A stretch of DNA of 64,000 nt. It comes from Stagnimonas sp. (GTDB lineage: Bacteria; Pseudomonadota; Gammaproteobacteria; Nevskiales; Nevskiaceae). The translations under genes were made by a program, and so were the position numbers. The notes beneath the pieces are model-generated. The model saw only the letters and a list, made by a program, of their open reading frames with translations, was not told where the DNA came from and searched no databases. The stretch spans positions 19,093 to 83,092 of the forward strand of contig JAUYNO010000067.1 of the NCBI GenBank assembly GCA_030696045.1, in the 5' to 3' direction. Shown in pieces: positions 41,575-51,146 of the stretch; position 1 is the first letter of the stretch, and the number at the start of each line of letters is the position of its first letter.

Positions 41575-43347
41575 ATGCAGAGACTCGCGCGCGCCGTCCT
41601 GTGCCTGACCCTGGCCGCCTGCGGTGACTCCGGCCCCGACGGCCCCGGGCCGCTGCAGCCGCCCGCCGACGCGCCGGGGGTCGTCAACGTGGTGCCGCCG
41701 CTGCCACCGAAGGGCGAGAGCCGTCCGGGTGGGTTCTATGACATCTATCTGAGCTCCCCCACCGATCCGGCCGAGGTGATCGCCATCACCGTGTTCGAGC
41801 CGGCGACGCTGGAGGCCGGCCAGACTTATCCGCTGATCTTGCAGCAGCACGGTTTCGGCGGCAGCCGCGACAAGGATCTCGGCAGCATGTCGCCGACTGC
41901 GGCCCTGGGCGGCGGCACCGACATCGCCCCCTTCGTCGCCAATGGTTACGGCGTGATCTCCATTGACCAGCGCGGCCACGGCGAGAGCGGCGGCAGCATC
42001 CGCGCCATGGACCCGGACTACGAGGGCCGCAATCTGGTGGCCATTCTCGACTGGGCCGAAGCACGCCTGGGCTGGATCAAGCGCGGCCCCGACCTGGATG
42101 GCGGACCCGACAACCTCGTGGTCGGCGCCGTCGGCGGCTCCTACGGTGGCGGCTTCCAGACGGTGCTGCACGCCATCGATCCGCGCCGGCGGCTGGACGC
42201 GCTGATCCCGCAGATCAGCTGGAACGACCTGAGTCAGGCCCTGCTGCCCAATGGCGTGATCAAGATCGGCTGGGTGCAGGCGCTGTACGCGGTGGGTACC
42301 GCCGCCGGCTCCGGCATTGATCGCGCCCACTTCGATTCCTTCGCCACCCAGGCCCTGATCGACGGCCTGCGCAGCAACGCGGTGAGCCCGGAGGTGCATG
42401 ACTTCTACCGCTACCACGGCCTCGGCTATTTCTGCGACGGCCAGCCGCTGGCCAGCAACGGCGGCACCGGCACCCAGCCCGGACTGCCGCCAAAACGGCC
42501 GGGCGCGGTGCACGCGATGTTCTTCCAGGGCATGCGCGACACCCTGTTCAACTTCAACGAGGCCTACCGCAACTACCAGTGCCTGAAATCCCTGGGCGGC
42601 GACGTCCGCCTGCTCAGCTACGAAGGCGGCCACAACTCGCTGTTGCTGGTGCCGGACCCGGGCGCCCTGGTCTACCAGGAAGTGCTGGACGGCGGCGCCG
42701 GCTCCACCCTCAGCCGCCGCTGCGGCGAACTCGACCATGCCGCCGCGAGCATGGCCTTCTTCGACCAGCACCTGAAGGGCATCGCCGGCGCCGCCGATGC
42801 GCTGATCCCGAAGCAGGTTTGCATCTCCCTCGGCGCCGACGACCGTGAACTGGTCGACCAGGTCATCGAGGGCAGTGCGGGCAGCGAGTTCCTGCTGCCG
42901 CCGACGACCGCGGTGGCCGGCCTGATGGAGACGCCGGCCGTCGCCGACCTGGGCTACGTGGCGCCGGAGACCGGCGCGGTGGTAGCGGGCATTCCCGAGC
43001 TGGACATCGAGCTGACCCCGGCCGGCGACCTGCCCGTCAGCAGCGGCGAGCCGATCCTGTTCTTCGGCCTGGGCCGCTACCGGATTCCGACCGGCGCAGC
43101 GCCGCCGCCGCTGGTGCCGCCACTGGCGGTGGACCTGATCGACAACCAGATCACCCCGGTACGCGGGTATGGCCATCACCGCTTGCCGATGGTCGGCGTC
43201 GGCGAACGCCTGGCCGCCGGCGACCGCCTGGTGCTGCTGATCTACGGCGGCCACGACCAGTACCACGTCACCGGCTCACTGAACATCGCCGCGCCCGTGG
43301 TGGCGCCAATAACGATCAGCGGCCGGCTGTGGGCGCCGCTGCGGTGA
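41575..43347 (+). CDS. Lipoprotein alpha/beta hydrolase, S15/CocE-like
   Basis: Lipobox LTLAACGD; QHGFGGSRDKD, DQRGHGESGG, GGSYGGGFQ. Confidence 0.75.
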   Translation: MQRLARAVLCLTLAACGDSGPDGPGPLQPPADAPGVVNVVPPLPPKGESRPGGFYDIYLSSPTDPAEVIAITVFEPATLEAGQTYPLILQQHGFGGSRDKDLGSMSPTAALGGGTDIAPFVANGYGVISIDQRGHGESGGSIRAMDPDYEGRNLVAILDWAEARLGWIKRGPDLDGGPDNLVVGAVGGSYGGGFQTVLHAIDPRRRLDALIPQISWNDLSQALLPNGVIKIGWVQALYAVGTAAGSGIDRAHFDSFATQALIDGLRSNAVSPEVHDFYRYHGLGYFCDGQPLASNGGTGTQPGLPPKRPGAVHAMFFQGMRDTLFNFNEAYRNYQCLKSLGGDVRLLSYEGGHNSLLLVPDPGALVYQEVLDGGAGSTLSRRCGELDHAAASMAFFDQHLKGIAGAADALIPKQVCISLGADDRELVDQVIEGSAGSEFLLPPTTAVAGLMETPAVADLGYVAPETGAVVAGIPELDIELTPAGDLPVSSGEPILFFGLGRYRIPTGAAPPPLVPPLAVDLIDNQITPVRGYGHHRLPMVGVGERLAAGDRLVLLIYGGHDQYHVTGSLNIAAPVVAPITISGRLWAPLR

Positions 43348-44663
43348 GGGCGGCGGCGACCGAGGGTCGGCGGTGGTTCGCCGGCCTGGGGACCCTGCTG
43401 CTGGCCGCCTGCGCGGACGGCGACGGCAGCCGGCCCGCCGACGCCGGCCAGAACACTGAATCCGCCCCGCCGGCCTCGTCCCCAGCGACGCCGGTAGCGG
43501 GCAATCTTGCCGACTGCGCCTGGCTACTGCGCTCCGACCCGGTGCTGGTGAACTTCCTGTACCCGGACCAGGACGCCGTCTACTACATCAGCGTGGTGCC
43601 GGCGGTGCCCGGGCTAGAGCTGCGGATACGCGGCGAATTCCCGCACAGCCGCTACATGTCCTTCGTCAGTTACGACGGCCTGCCGGTGGACGCGGTGCTG
43701 GACCGCGAGCTACCGCCCGAGGCCGGCAGCCAGAATCCCTACCGGGTCGGCGCCGACCGCAGCGCCGCCGCGCGCGCCTACCAGCTGGAACTGCGCGCCG
43801 AGCCGCCGCCCACCGATCCGTCCCAGCGAGTTCCGGGCGTGCTCTACACCGGCGCCGGACAGGGCGGCGTCGGCAGCCCGGTCGCCTACCTGTTTTATCG
43901 CCTGTACGTTCCGGATCAGGGCAGCGGCGCCACCGGCGGCGTGCCCCTGCCGCAGATCGAACTGGCCGGTCAGCCTCTGCCCGAGGCCTTCCAGCCTCTG
44001 TCTTGCGAGCGTCTGCGCCAGCTGCTGCCCAGCCTGGCCGGCGTACCGGAGGCCTACGCCCAACTGGACAGTCCGGCGCTGCCGCTCAGTCTGTTGCGGG
44101 CCGAGCCGGAACCAGTGTGGACGGTCGAAAGCGGCCTGACTGCCGGGGCGCTCGGTGGCACGCCACTGGCCGGCGAGGTCAGCGGCGGGCCCGGCAGCAA
44201 TCCCCACAACAAGTACATCGCCGCACCGGTCAGCCGCGCCTACGGCGACCTGCTGCTGCTGCGCGCCCGCGCGCCCAGCGCGCCGCGCACCCGCGAGGGC
44301 CAGGCGCTCATGACCGACGGTGAACTGCGCTACTGGTCGATCTGCATGAACAGCCGCAGCACCCGCTACATCAGCTGCCGGTCCGACAGCGACATCGTGG
44401 TCGACCCGGACGGCCAGTTCACTCTGGTGATCTCGACGCCCGATGCGCGACCGGCCTCCGCGCGCAACTGGCTGCCCTTCGGCCCCGAACCCGAGGGCCA
44501 GCTGCTATACCGGCACATGCTGCCCAGCCCGCAGTTCTATCCGTACTCGGCGCAGGGCGGCGAGCACAGCGGCCAGCCGCTGGCAGCGACGATGGGGGCC
44601 TATTACCCCCGGGCGCGCTACTGTTCGCGCGAGGAATTCGAAGTCAATCGCTGTGGGCTCTGA
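43344..44663 (+). CDS. Conserved lipoprotein, paralog of 44618..46153
   Basis: Lipobox LLLAACAD; shared HARYMSF/SRYMSF, RYWSIC, ADARPAN/PDARPAS, MGAYxP blocks with neighbour; GTGA overlap with upstream gene. Confidence 0.7.
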   Translation: MRAAATEGRRWFAGLGTLLLAACADGDGSRPADAGQNTESAPPASSPATPVAGNLADCAWLLRSDPVLVNFLYPDQDAVYYISVVPAVPGLELRIRGEFPHSRYMSFVSYDGLPVDAVLDRELPPEAGSQNPYRVGADRSAAARAYQLELRAEPPPTDPSQRVPGVLYTGAGQGGVGSPVAYLFYRLYVPDQGSGATGGVPLPQIELAGQPLPEAFQPLSCERLRQLLPSLAGVPEAYAQLDSPALPLSLLRAEPEPVWTVESGLTAGALGGTPLAGEVSGGPGSNPHNKYIAAPVSRAYGDLLLLRARAPSAPRTREGQALMTDGELRYWSICMNSRSTRYISCRSDSDIVVDPDGQFTLVISTPDARPASARNWLPFGPEPEGQLLYRHMLPSPQFYPYSAQGGEHSGQPLAATMGAYYPRARYCSREEFEVNRCGL

Positions 44664-46153
44664 GCACGGCGCGCCCGCGCCGCGAACGCCAGCACGATCA
44701 GGGCCGACAGGCTCGCGGCACCACCGCTGCTGCCACCAGCGACGCTGGCCACCAAGGCCGGCGGCACCGCCACCGGACTGGCCTCCAGCAGCGCCAGCAC
44801 GGCCTTGGCCTGCACCGGGCAACCGAGGGATTCGAACTGGGCACGGCTCAGATGCTTGCCCATGGGCAGGTAGGCGCCCATCGCTTGCTCCGGCGTCTCG
44901 ACGTCGGCGTCCGGTACCGCCTGCACCGACTGCGCGAAGCCGGCCTCCGGCAGCATGTTGCGCAGCAGCAGGAAGCCGCGCGGATTGGGGCCGGCCGGCA
45001 GGTAGGCGACGCCGCAGTCAGTGGTCGCGTTGGCCGGCCGAGCGTCGGCACCGGCGATCAGCACCAGGTAGTGCCCTTGCGCATCCAGCGGCACCTCGTC
45101 GTCGGCCAGGCAGGACACCGTGCGGGTCGTGGTGGAATCGTTCTGGCAGATCGACCAGTAGCGCACTTGGGACGCCGCCATGACGGCGGCGCCGCCACGG
45201 GTATCGGGGAAGCTCGGCGCACGGCCGAACAACAGCAGGTTCTCGCCGAAATAGGTGTTCCAGGCGGCACGCACGTAGGCGTTGTCGCTGTTGGAAAAGA
45301 AGCCGCCGCTACCGGGTGGGAAGAAGGGGGCGGCCGCAGCCGGCGGCTCGACGCCCGCGCTGCGAACCAGGTTGGTGAACTTGATCCAATGCACCGGGTC
45401 CGCCGCGTTCTGGCCGGGCGTGGGACTGGCGGGCGGCGTCAGCGCATGGAGCAGCGGCGACACCGGGTCGGGCAGATGGGTGCCGAGCAGCTCGCAGGCC
45501 GCCGGCCCTTCGATGCGCTGGCCATTGGCCAGCTTCACCGCCACCGTCGGCAGCGGCACATCGCCGGTGAGGCTGCGGCCACGATCCGGCAGGTAGATGC
45601 GGTAGATCATCACCCCGAGCGGCGAGGCCGTCTCGCTGCCGGTCACCGGCGCCAGGGTGAGGGTCCCATCCAGGGTCTGATACAGCGTGTTGGCCGCGCG
45701 CAGCGCCGGTGCAGGCGCGGGCACCACCCGCACCGTGTAGTCGCGCTGCTCCAGATCGCGCCGCGCACCGGCCAGGAAGGGGTTCACGGAGCCACCGTCG
45801 GCGGCGATGCCGAGATCGGCAAGACCATCCACCGGCGCCAGGCCGGCGTCGTAGAGATTGAACGACATGTAACGGGCATGCGGGTAGCGGCCGCGCAATT
45901 CCAGCTCGGCACCGGCTGGCAGGGTGTAGGCCGACAGCCAGTAGCTGGCGGCGAAGTCCGGGTAGGCGACATTGAGCAGCACCGGGTCACCCTGCGCCTG
46001 CCAGAAACAATTGCGCGGTCCGGTCTCCTGGGCCTGCGCCCAGCTCGCGCCCGCCCAGGCCAGACTCAGACCGGCCAAGCGCCGCACCGAGCCGCCTGGC
46101 AACAAGCGCAGCAGAAGCCGGGACCGCCGCCCGGCCGAGACATCGGCTTCCAT
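44618..46153 (-). CDS. Exported protein, paralog of 43344..44663, C-terminal Gly-rich/TM/Arg tail
   Basis: True start MEADVSAGRRSRLLL at 46153; the longer 793-aa ORF upstream is out of frame with the queuosine transporter gene. Confidence 0.7.
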   Translation of the reverse strand: MEADVSAGRRSRLLLRLLPGGSVRRLAGLSLAWAGASWAQAQETGPRNCFWQAQGDPVLLNVAYPDFAASYWLSAYTLPAGAELELRGRYPHARYMSFNLYDAGLAPVDGLADLGIAADGGSVNPFLAGARRDLEQRDYTVRVVPAPAPALRAANTLYQTLDGTLTLAPVTGSETASPLGVMIYRIYLPDRGRSLTGDVPLPTVAVKLANGQRIEGPAACELLGTHLPDPVSPLLHALTPPASPTPGQNAADPVHWIKFTNLVRSAGVEPPAAAAPFFPPGSGGFFSNSDNAYVRAAWNTYFGENLLLFGRAPSFPDTRGGAAVMAASQVRYWSICQNDSTTTRTVSCLADDEVPLDAQGHYLVLIAGADARPANATTDCGVAYLPAGPNPRGFLLLRNMLPEAGFAQSVQAVPDADVETPEQAMGAYLPMGKHLSRAQFESLGCPVQAKAVLALLEASPVAVPPALVASVAGGSSGGAASLSALIVLAFAARARRAQSPQRLTSNSSREQ

Positions 46154-46242
46154 CGCATTCTCCTCGCAGCGCTTTCGTCTTAAGAGACGTTTATGTTTAT
46201 TAGAATGGTACGCCGCTATGGATGGCGGAACAAGCGCGGCCC

Positions 46243-46944
46243 TCAGGCCTTCAGCGAGAACGGCGTGAAGTCGGTGCCTCGGTCGAACACGTCGACACCC
46301 TCGGCCCGCTTGAGCCGGCGCACCACCCAGTAGGTCAGGGGCGTGAACAGCACCTCGACGCCGATCTTGAACAGCAGGTTGAAGGCCATCAGGGCGCCCA
46401 GGGTCCGGTTGTCCATGATTCCGTAGAAGGCGATGGGATAGAACAGCAGCGAGTCGATGGACTGGCCGCAGACGGTCGAGCCTATGGTGCGGGTCCACAG
46501 CATCCGCCCCTCGGTCCATACCTTCATCTTCGCCAGCACATAGGAGTTGACGAAGTCGCCGACCCAGAACGCCAGCATGCTCGCCACCACGATGCGCCAG
46601 GTGTTGCCGAACACCACTTCCAGTGCCGGTTGCAGGACCTTGTTGTAGTCGGAATCGGGGCTCGCCGGCATCGCCACGATGATCGCGCTCATGCCGGTGG
46701 CGAACAGCATGGCAGCGAAGCCGGCCCAGATCGCCCGGCGGGCGCGGGCAAAGCCATAGACCTCGGTCATGACATCGCCCAGGATGTAGCTGATCGGAAA
46801 GAACAGGTTGCCGGCGCCGAAGGTCACCACCCCGATCCAGGGCAGGCTCAGCGCGCAGGCCTTGGCCGGGCCGATGAGGTTGGAGCAGAGCAGCACCGCG
46901 ACGGTGCCGGCCATCAGGAAGTCGTAGTAGCGCGGGCTGGTCAT
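46243..46944 (-). CDS. Queuosine precursor transporter (YhhQ family)
   Basis: NLFFPISYILGDVMTEVYGFARARR, FVNSYVLAKMKVWTEGR. Confidence 0.93.
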   Translation of the reverse strand: MTSPRYYDFLMAGTVAVLLCSNLIGPAKACALSLPWIGVVTFGAGNLFFPISYILGDVMTEVYGFARARRAIWAGFAAMLFATGMSAIIVAMPASPDSDYNKVLQPALEVVFGNTWRIVVASMLAFWVGDFVNSYVLAKMKVWTEGRMLWTRTIGSTVCGQSIDSLLFYPIAFYGIMDNRTLGALMAFNLLFKIGVEVLFTPLTYWVVRRLKRAEGVDVFDRGTDFTPFSLKA

Positions 46945-47010
46945 CGCGGCAGGTCCCCGTTGGCGAGGACCAGAGCTTGCACCATCCGGCAAGCCCCATG
47001 CAGCCCTGCC

Positions 47011-48708
47011 TCAGTTGCGCGCCAGCTCCAGGCTCTCGGCTATGGCCTGGCTCTGGCTGTAGGCCGCGGCGGCAGGCCGGACCCGCAGGTCACCGGCCTC
47101 CGGCGTGCGCAACCAGGGGCTGCGCTTGAGCCGCTGCAGGATCGCCGGCAGCTCGCTGCCGGGGTCGATGCGCTCCTGCCAGAGTTTCATCAACAGGTCG
47201 GCCTCGCGGCTGCGCCGGCGCGGGTCGTCCGGCGTGGAAAAGCTCAGCGGCAGCGTCGGCGTCACCAGGATCAGCAGGGATTCGCGCCGGCGGGAATCGG
47301 TGCTCTGGCTGGTGAACCAGTCCAGTACCGGCAGCTCGCCCGCCACCGGAACTTTGGAGAAGGACTTGTCCGACACCTGCTCCGACAGCGCGCTCAGCAC
47401 CAGGGTCTGCCCGAACTCGACATCGGCGGTGGCGGACACCGACTGCCGGAAGGTGGTCAGCGAGTTGTCGAAGGTGCCGATCTGTTCCTGCGACAGGAAG
47501 GAGCGCGCGGCATCGAGCCGGAAGCTGACGCGGCGCTGGTCGATCCGCTCCGGGATCACCGCCAGCCGCACGCCGACGTCGATGGGTTGCAGCTGGCCGA
47601 GATTGATGCCGCTGACCGCGACATTGACGGTGCGGCCGGCAAAGAACTGCGATTCGCGGCCAAGATGGGCGGTAATCGAGGGCCGCGCCACCACGCTGTA
47701 GTACTGGCCGGCGTCATTGAACAGATTCAGGCTGTAGTTGAGCTGCGGCGTCGAGATCTGCGAGGTGATGGTGCGGGTGCTCTGCTTGCCGAAGCCTTCG
47801 TTGACCGAGCTCAGGGTGTTGGCATAGCCGTAGAGCACCCGCAGGCCGTCGAACAGATTGACGCCGCGACTGGCCTGGTCCAGCACCGAGCTGAGCAGGA
47901 TGGTGACCTCGACCACCACCTGGGTCGGGATCTCGTCGCTGGCCGTGGCTTCGGCCTCGCCGGGCGGGTCTCCCAGGCCCGCTGCCGATTCGCCCGCGGC
48001 CGCGCCCTCACTCTGGCTGGCGACCGTCAGGTACTCGCCGATCCGCTGACGGACATGGCGCGCACCGCCGGCCTCGCCGCCTTGCATGGCGAGGCGCTGC
48101 ACCAGGCCGACCGCGCTGTCATTGCCCTCGGCAGCCATGGCGAAGGCGGCCAGACGCAGGGCATCCGGCTGCTCCGGCGCCAGTTGCAGGCCGCGCCGCG
48201 CGGCCAGCGCCAGCAGCGGCAGATCGCGTCGGTAATAGGAGGCCACGCCGAGGCCGTAGAAGGCCTCCCAGCGTCCGGGCTGATCCAGCGCCGCCTCGGC
48301 GAAATGGCCCTGGGCCTCGCCGTAGTCGCCGCGCTCCAGTTCGAGGTAGCCGAGCCGCAGCAGCGCCCAGTAGTGGCCGGGCGCGAAGCGCACCGCATTG
48401 CGGTAGCCAACCGCCGCCAGCTCCAGCCGCGAGCGGTCCTGGTCGCGCGCCAGGTTCTCTTCCGCCAGGGCGTAGAGGAACTGCAGATTGCCGTTGCGCA
48501 GGTCCTGCTGCATCAACCGCGAGAGTGGCAGTCGCGCCGCTTCCCAATGCTGCGCACGCAAGGCCTGCGTGACCAGGTCCCAGTCGGTGCCTGGGCTGGA
48601 CGCAACCGGCTGCGACGGCAGGCTGGCACAGGCACTAAGCAGCGACAGCAGCGCGGCGCCGAGCAGCGGGGCGATACGGTGGCGCAGCGTGATGCGGACG
48701 ATGGACAT
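47011..48708 (-). CDS. TPR-secretin lipoprotein
   Basis: Lipobox LLSLLSACAS; TPR region; secretin C-domain VPVAGELPVLDWFTSQSTDSRRRESLLILVTPTLP. Confidence 0.85.
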   Translation of the reverse strand: MSIVRITLRHRIAPLLGAALLSLLSACASLPSQPVASSPGTDWDLVTQALRAQHWEAARLPLSRLMQQDLRNGNLQFLYALAEENLARDQDRSRLELAAVGYRNAVRFAPGHYWALLRLGYLELERGDYGEAQGHFAEAALDQPGRWEAFYGLGVASYYRRDLPLLALAARRGLQLAPEQPDALRLAAFAMAAEGNDSAVGLVQRLAMQGGEAGGARHVRQRIGEYLTVASQSEGAAAGESAAGLGDPPGEAEATASDEIPTQVVVEVTILLSSVLDQASRGVNLFDGLRVLYGYANTLSSVNEGFGKQSTRTITSQISTPQLNYSLNLFNDAGQYYSVVARPSITAHLGRESQFFAGRTVNVAVSGINLGQLQPIDVGVRLAVIPERIDQRRVSFRLDAARSFLSQEQIGTFDNSLTTFRQSVSATADVEFGQTLVLSALSEQVSDKSFSKVPVAGELPVLDWFTSQSTDSRRRESLLILVTPTLPLSFSTPDDPRRRSREADLLMKLWQERIDPGSELPAILQRLKRSPWLRTPEAGDLRVRPAAAAYSQSQAIAESLELARN

Positions 48709-48733
48709 GTCTACTCCCAGGGAATGGTCAGCT

Positions 48734-49237
48734 TCAGCGGCAGCGCAACTTGTTGGCGCCCAAGGGATCGCGCTCGGCCAGGGCGACGGCGGCGCGGCTA
48801 CAGCAATAGCGGTCGTCACCGGCGGCGATCACGCTGCCGCTGGGCGCGCAGTACTGATCGAAATCGACGAGGCCGCTGCGGTTGGTCTCCTGCGGCCGGA
48901 GCCGGCGGGTCCAGTACAGGCCCTGGCTGGTGCGCTGCCGCGACTTGTCCCATTCGTAGCCGCAGTAGCGCGGGTCCTCGGGCCGGCCGCCACAACCCCG
49001 GCCGTTGGCATGCTGAAAACAGCAGACGTCGTGCTCCAGGCTGCCGGCGTGCACCATGCATTCCACCTCGCCGCTGCCCAGCACCGGCCGGCAGTACACC
49101 GGCTCGCCGGCCGCGCCGCTGGTGGCGCAGCCCAGGCCGGCGGCACCGAAGCATTGGAGCGGTGCCGTCGCCTCGGGCGCGGCCGGCACCGCCGCCGTGT
49201 ACAGCAGCAGGACGACAAGTCTGAGTAAGCACTGCAT
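48734..49237 (-). CDS. Cys-rich predicted secreted protein
   Basis: Signal peptide, about 12 Cys in mature region, including two CC pairs. Confidence 0.7.
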   Translation of the reverse strand: MQCLLRLVVLLLYTAAVPAAPEATAPLQCFGAAGLGCATSGAAGEPVYCRPVLGSGEVECMVHAGSLEHDVCCFQHANGRGCGGRPEDPRYCGYEWDKSRQRTSQGLYWTRRLRPQETNRSGLVDFDQYCAPSGSVIAAGDDRYCCSRAAVALAERDPLGANKLRCR

Positions 49238-49246
49238 GGCCGCGTG

Positions 49247-49837
49247 TCACCGGGGCTCGCCAAGCAACACCGTATTGCTGCTGCCGTCCTGGACCGCGCC
49301 TGTCGACGGCGGCGCGCCGGCGTCGCTGCAAGCACAGGAACAGGGGCAGGAGCAGCCCGGGGCAGAGCCGGTGCCGGCCGGCGCGCCCTCGCCGACCTGC
49401 ACGGTGTTGCTGCTGCCATCGCGCATCGAGCTGCGGCCACCGATGCGGCCCGGCGGCGAGCCCGAGCCCGCCTGGAAGGTATTGCTGCTGCCGTCGCGCA
49501 TCGGCGTGCTCCCGGGCGCGACAGCCGCCGGGTTGCCACTGCCGGCTGGGGCGCCAACGTCCGTCACCGGCGCGGCGCTGAGGGCGCACCCCGGCTTGCC
49601 GCCGCAGCCGCCCTTGCCGGTCACCAGCCCGCTGGAGGCGGCCCCCGCTACCGGGGCGCTGCTGCCGCTCTTGACGCCGGTCTGGGTCGCGCTACCGGCT
49701 GCTGGTGTCTCGCCAACGGCGATCGTGTTGCTGCTGCCGTCGCTGATCGTCGTTGGCGCGGACTCCGCGCCGCCGGCCACCGCCAGGAGTACGAACAGGC
49801 CGGCAGCGAAGCGCTGCAAGGGTACGGGTGTGGACAT
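49247..49837 (-). CDS. Secreted protein with four DGSSNT repeats
   Basis: ISDGSSNTIAVGE, MRDGSSNTFQAGS, MRDGSSNTVQVGE, VQDGSSNTVLLGE; Cys cluster CSCPCSCACSDAG. Confidence 0.7.
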   Translation of the reverse strand: MSTPVPLQRFAAGLFVLLAVAGGAESAPTTISDGSSNTIAVGETPAAGSATQTGVKSGSSAPVAGAASSGLVTGKGGCGGKPGCALSAAPVTDVGAPAGSGNPAAVAPGSTPMRDGSSNTFQAGSGSPPGRIGGRSSMRDGSSNTVQVGEGAPAGTGSAPGCSCPCSCACSDAGAPPSTGAVQDGSSNTVLLGEPR

Positions 49838-49867
49838 GGCGAGCTCCTAGGCGTCGGTGCAGTTGGC

Positions 49868-51052
49868 TCAGGGCTTCGGGCAGTCGTCGGCGGTGTCGAC
49901 GGTGCGGCCGTCGGCGTCGCAGTCGCGCGCCGGCAGGCCAGGGCTAGGCTGGCGGCCGGCGATGGCGTCCGCCGCGCGGCTGTCCTGCCGGTTGCCGGCG
50001 CTCACCGTGCTATCGGGGCCGAGATCGATCGCCCCGGCGTTGCCGTTGAAGTCAACCCCGCCGCCGCCAGCGACCTGCCCGCCAGCCTGTGCCTGCCCCG
50101 GCTGGCCAACCAGGTTCTGTGAACGCTGCCCGGCCGAGACCGGCAACGGCGCGCCGCCGGCGGTGAAAGCGGTGCTGTCACCGCGGCCCGGATCGGTGCG
50201 GCCGCCGTCACCGGACTGGGCCTGCCGCAGCTGCGCGGCCAGGGCCGGGTTGTTCTTGAGGAACTGCTCGAACTCGGCCGGAGTCCCCCGCTCGCCCTGA
50301 ACCGGACGGGCCAGCTCGCAGTCCGGCCCGGAACTGCCCTTCGCGCACTTCTTGTTGTTCTTGTCGTAACTCTCGGCCGGCGCCGAGACCGGGTCGATGG
50401 TGAAACCACCTTTGCCGTAAACCGTGATCGTGGTGCCGTCCTTGGTCTTGAAGGTCGTGTCCTTCTTGGCTGGCTCGGAATCGACCTGGTCGGCGCCGTT
50501 GCGCTTCTTCGTGCCGAAGAAGCCGTCGCTGATAGCGCCCTGGCCCTGGCCTGCGATCCCGGTGCTGCCGGTGTCGCTGGCCGCCGCTGCGGCGCCGACC
50601 GCCCCGGCGACATTGCCGCCGCTGAGATCCTTCACCGGGTTACCGCCGAGACCGCCGCCGACCAGGGCGGGTGTGGTGCCGAAACCCTGGTCGGTCGCGG
50701 GCTTCTGGGTCCTGGTGTCGCTGGGCGGTGCCTTGAGCTGATCGCGCAGCGCCTGACCGGGGCTGTTGACGGCGCCAGTGACGCTGGCCGCGTCCTTGCC
50801 GCCGCCACTGCCCCCGGGCAGGAACTGGGCTGTATCGCGCGAGACCCCGAGCGCCGGCAGCGCCGGATCGAGCGCCGCAGCGGGGTTGTTGCTGGAGGAC
50901 TGCGAGGTGCTGCTGCTGCTCGTGCTCTGGCTCGGCGCCTTCTTGCCGGCGCTGCTGGGCGAGGGACTGGGGGTCTCGGCCTGGGCGCTGGCGGCAAGGG
51001 CGAGCGCAACGCCGAGCAGCAGGGCATGGACGAGGGAGGTCGGTGTTCTCAT
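49868..51052 (-). CDS. Gly/Ser-rich predicted secreted protein with Ca-loop-like C-terminus
   Basis: Signal peptide ending AASAQAE; C-terminal [18 protein letters not shown]. Confidence 0.65.
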   Translation of the reverse strand: MRTPTSLVHALLLGVALALAASAQAETPSPSPSSAGKKAPSQSTSSSSTSQSSSNNPAAALDPALPALGVSRDTAQFLPGGSGGGKDAASVTGAVNSPGQALRDQLKAPPSDTRTQKPATDQGFGTTPALVGGGLGGNPVKDLSGGNVAGAVGAAAAASDTGSTGIAGQGQGAISDGFFGTKKRNGADQVDSEPAKKDTTFKTKDGTTITVYGKGGFTIDPVSAPAESYDKNNKKCAKGSSGPDCELARPVQGERGTPAEFEQFLKNNPALAAQLRQAQSGDGGRTDPGRGDSTAFTAGGAPLPVSAGQRSQNLVGQPGQAQAGGQVAGGGGVDFNGNAGAIDLGPDSTVSAGNRQDSRAADAIAGRQPSPGLPARDCDADGRTVDTADDCPKP

Positions 51053-51146
51053 GGCTAGACTCCAAGGAGTGGCGACGGCCATGGCGCGGTCTGCGACATA
51101 GGTCGTGCTGAAAGTGGGCAGCCGGAATCCGGGCCGCCCGGCGGTC

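Noticed and set aside
46176-46189. cgtct-taag-agacg palindrome upstream of the 46153 gene
   Set aside because: Only 5-bp arms and no matching site at the nearby TetR promoter
46154-46999. N-terminal part of the 793-aa minus ORF 44618..46999
   Set aside because: Out-of-frame overlap with the queuosine transporter gene; real start is MEADVSAG at 46153
46222-49224. 1000-aa plus-strand ORF
   Set aside because: Antisense to the transporter, secretin and Cys-rich genes; His/Gln/Arg-rich composition typical of high-GC shadow ORFs; no recognisable domain
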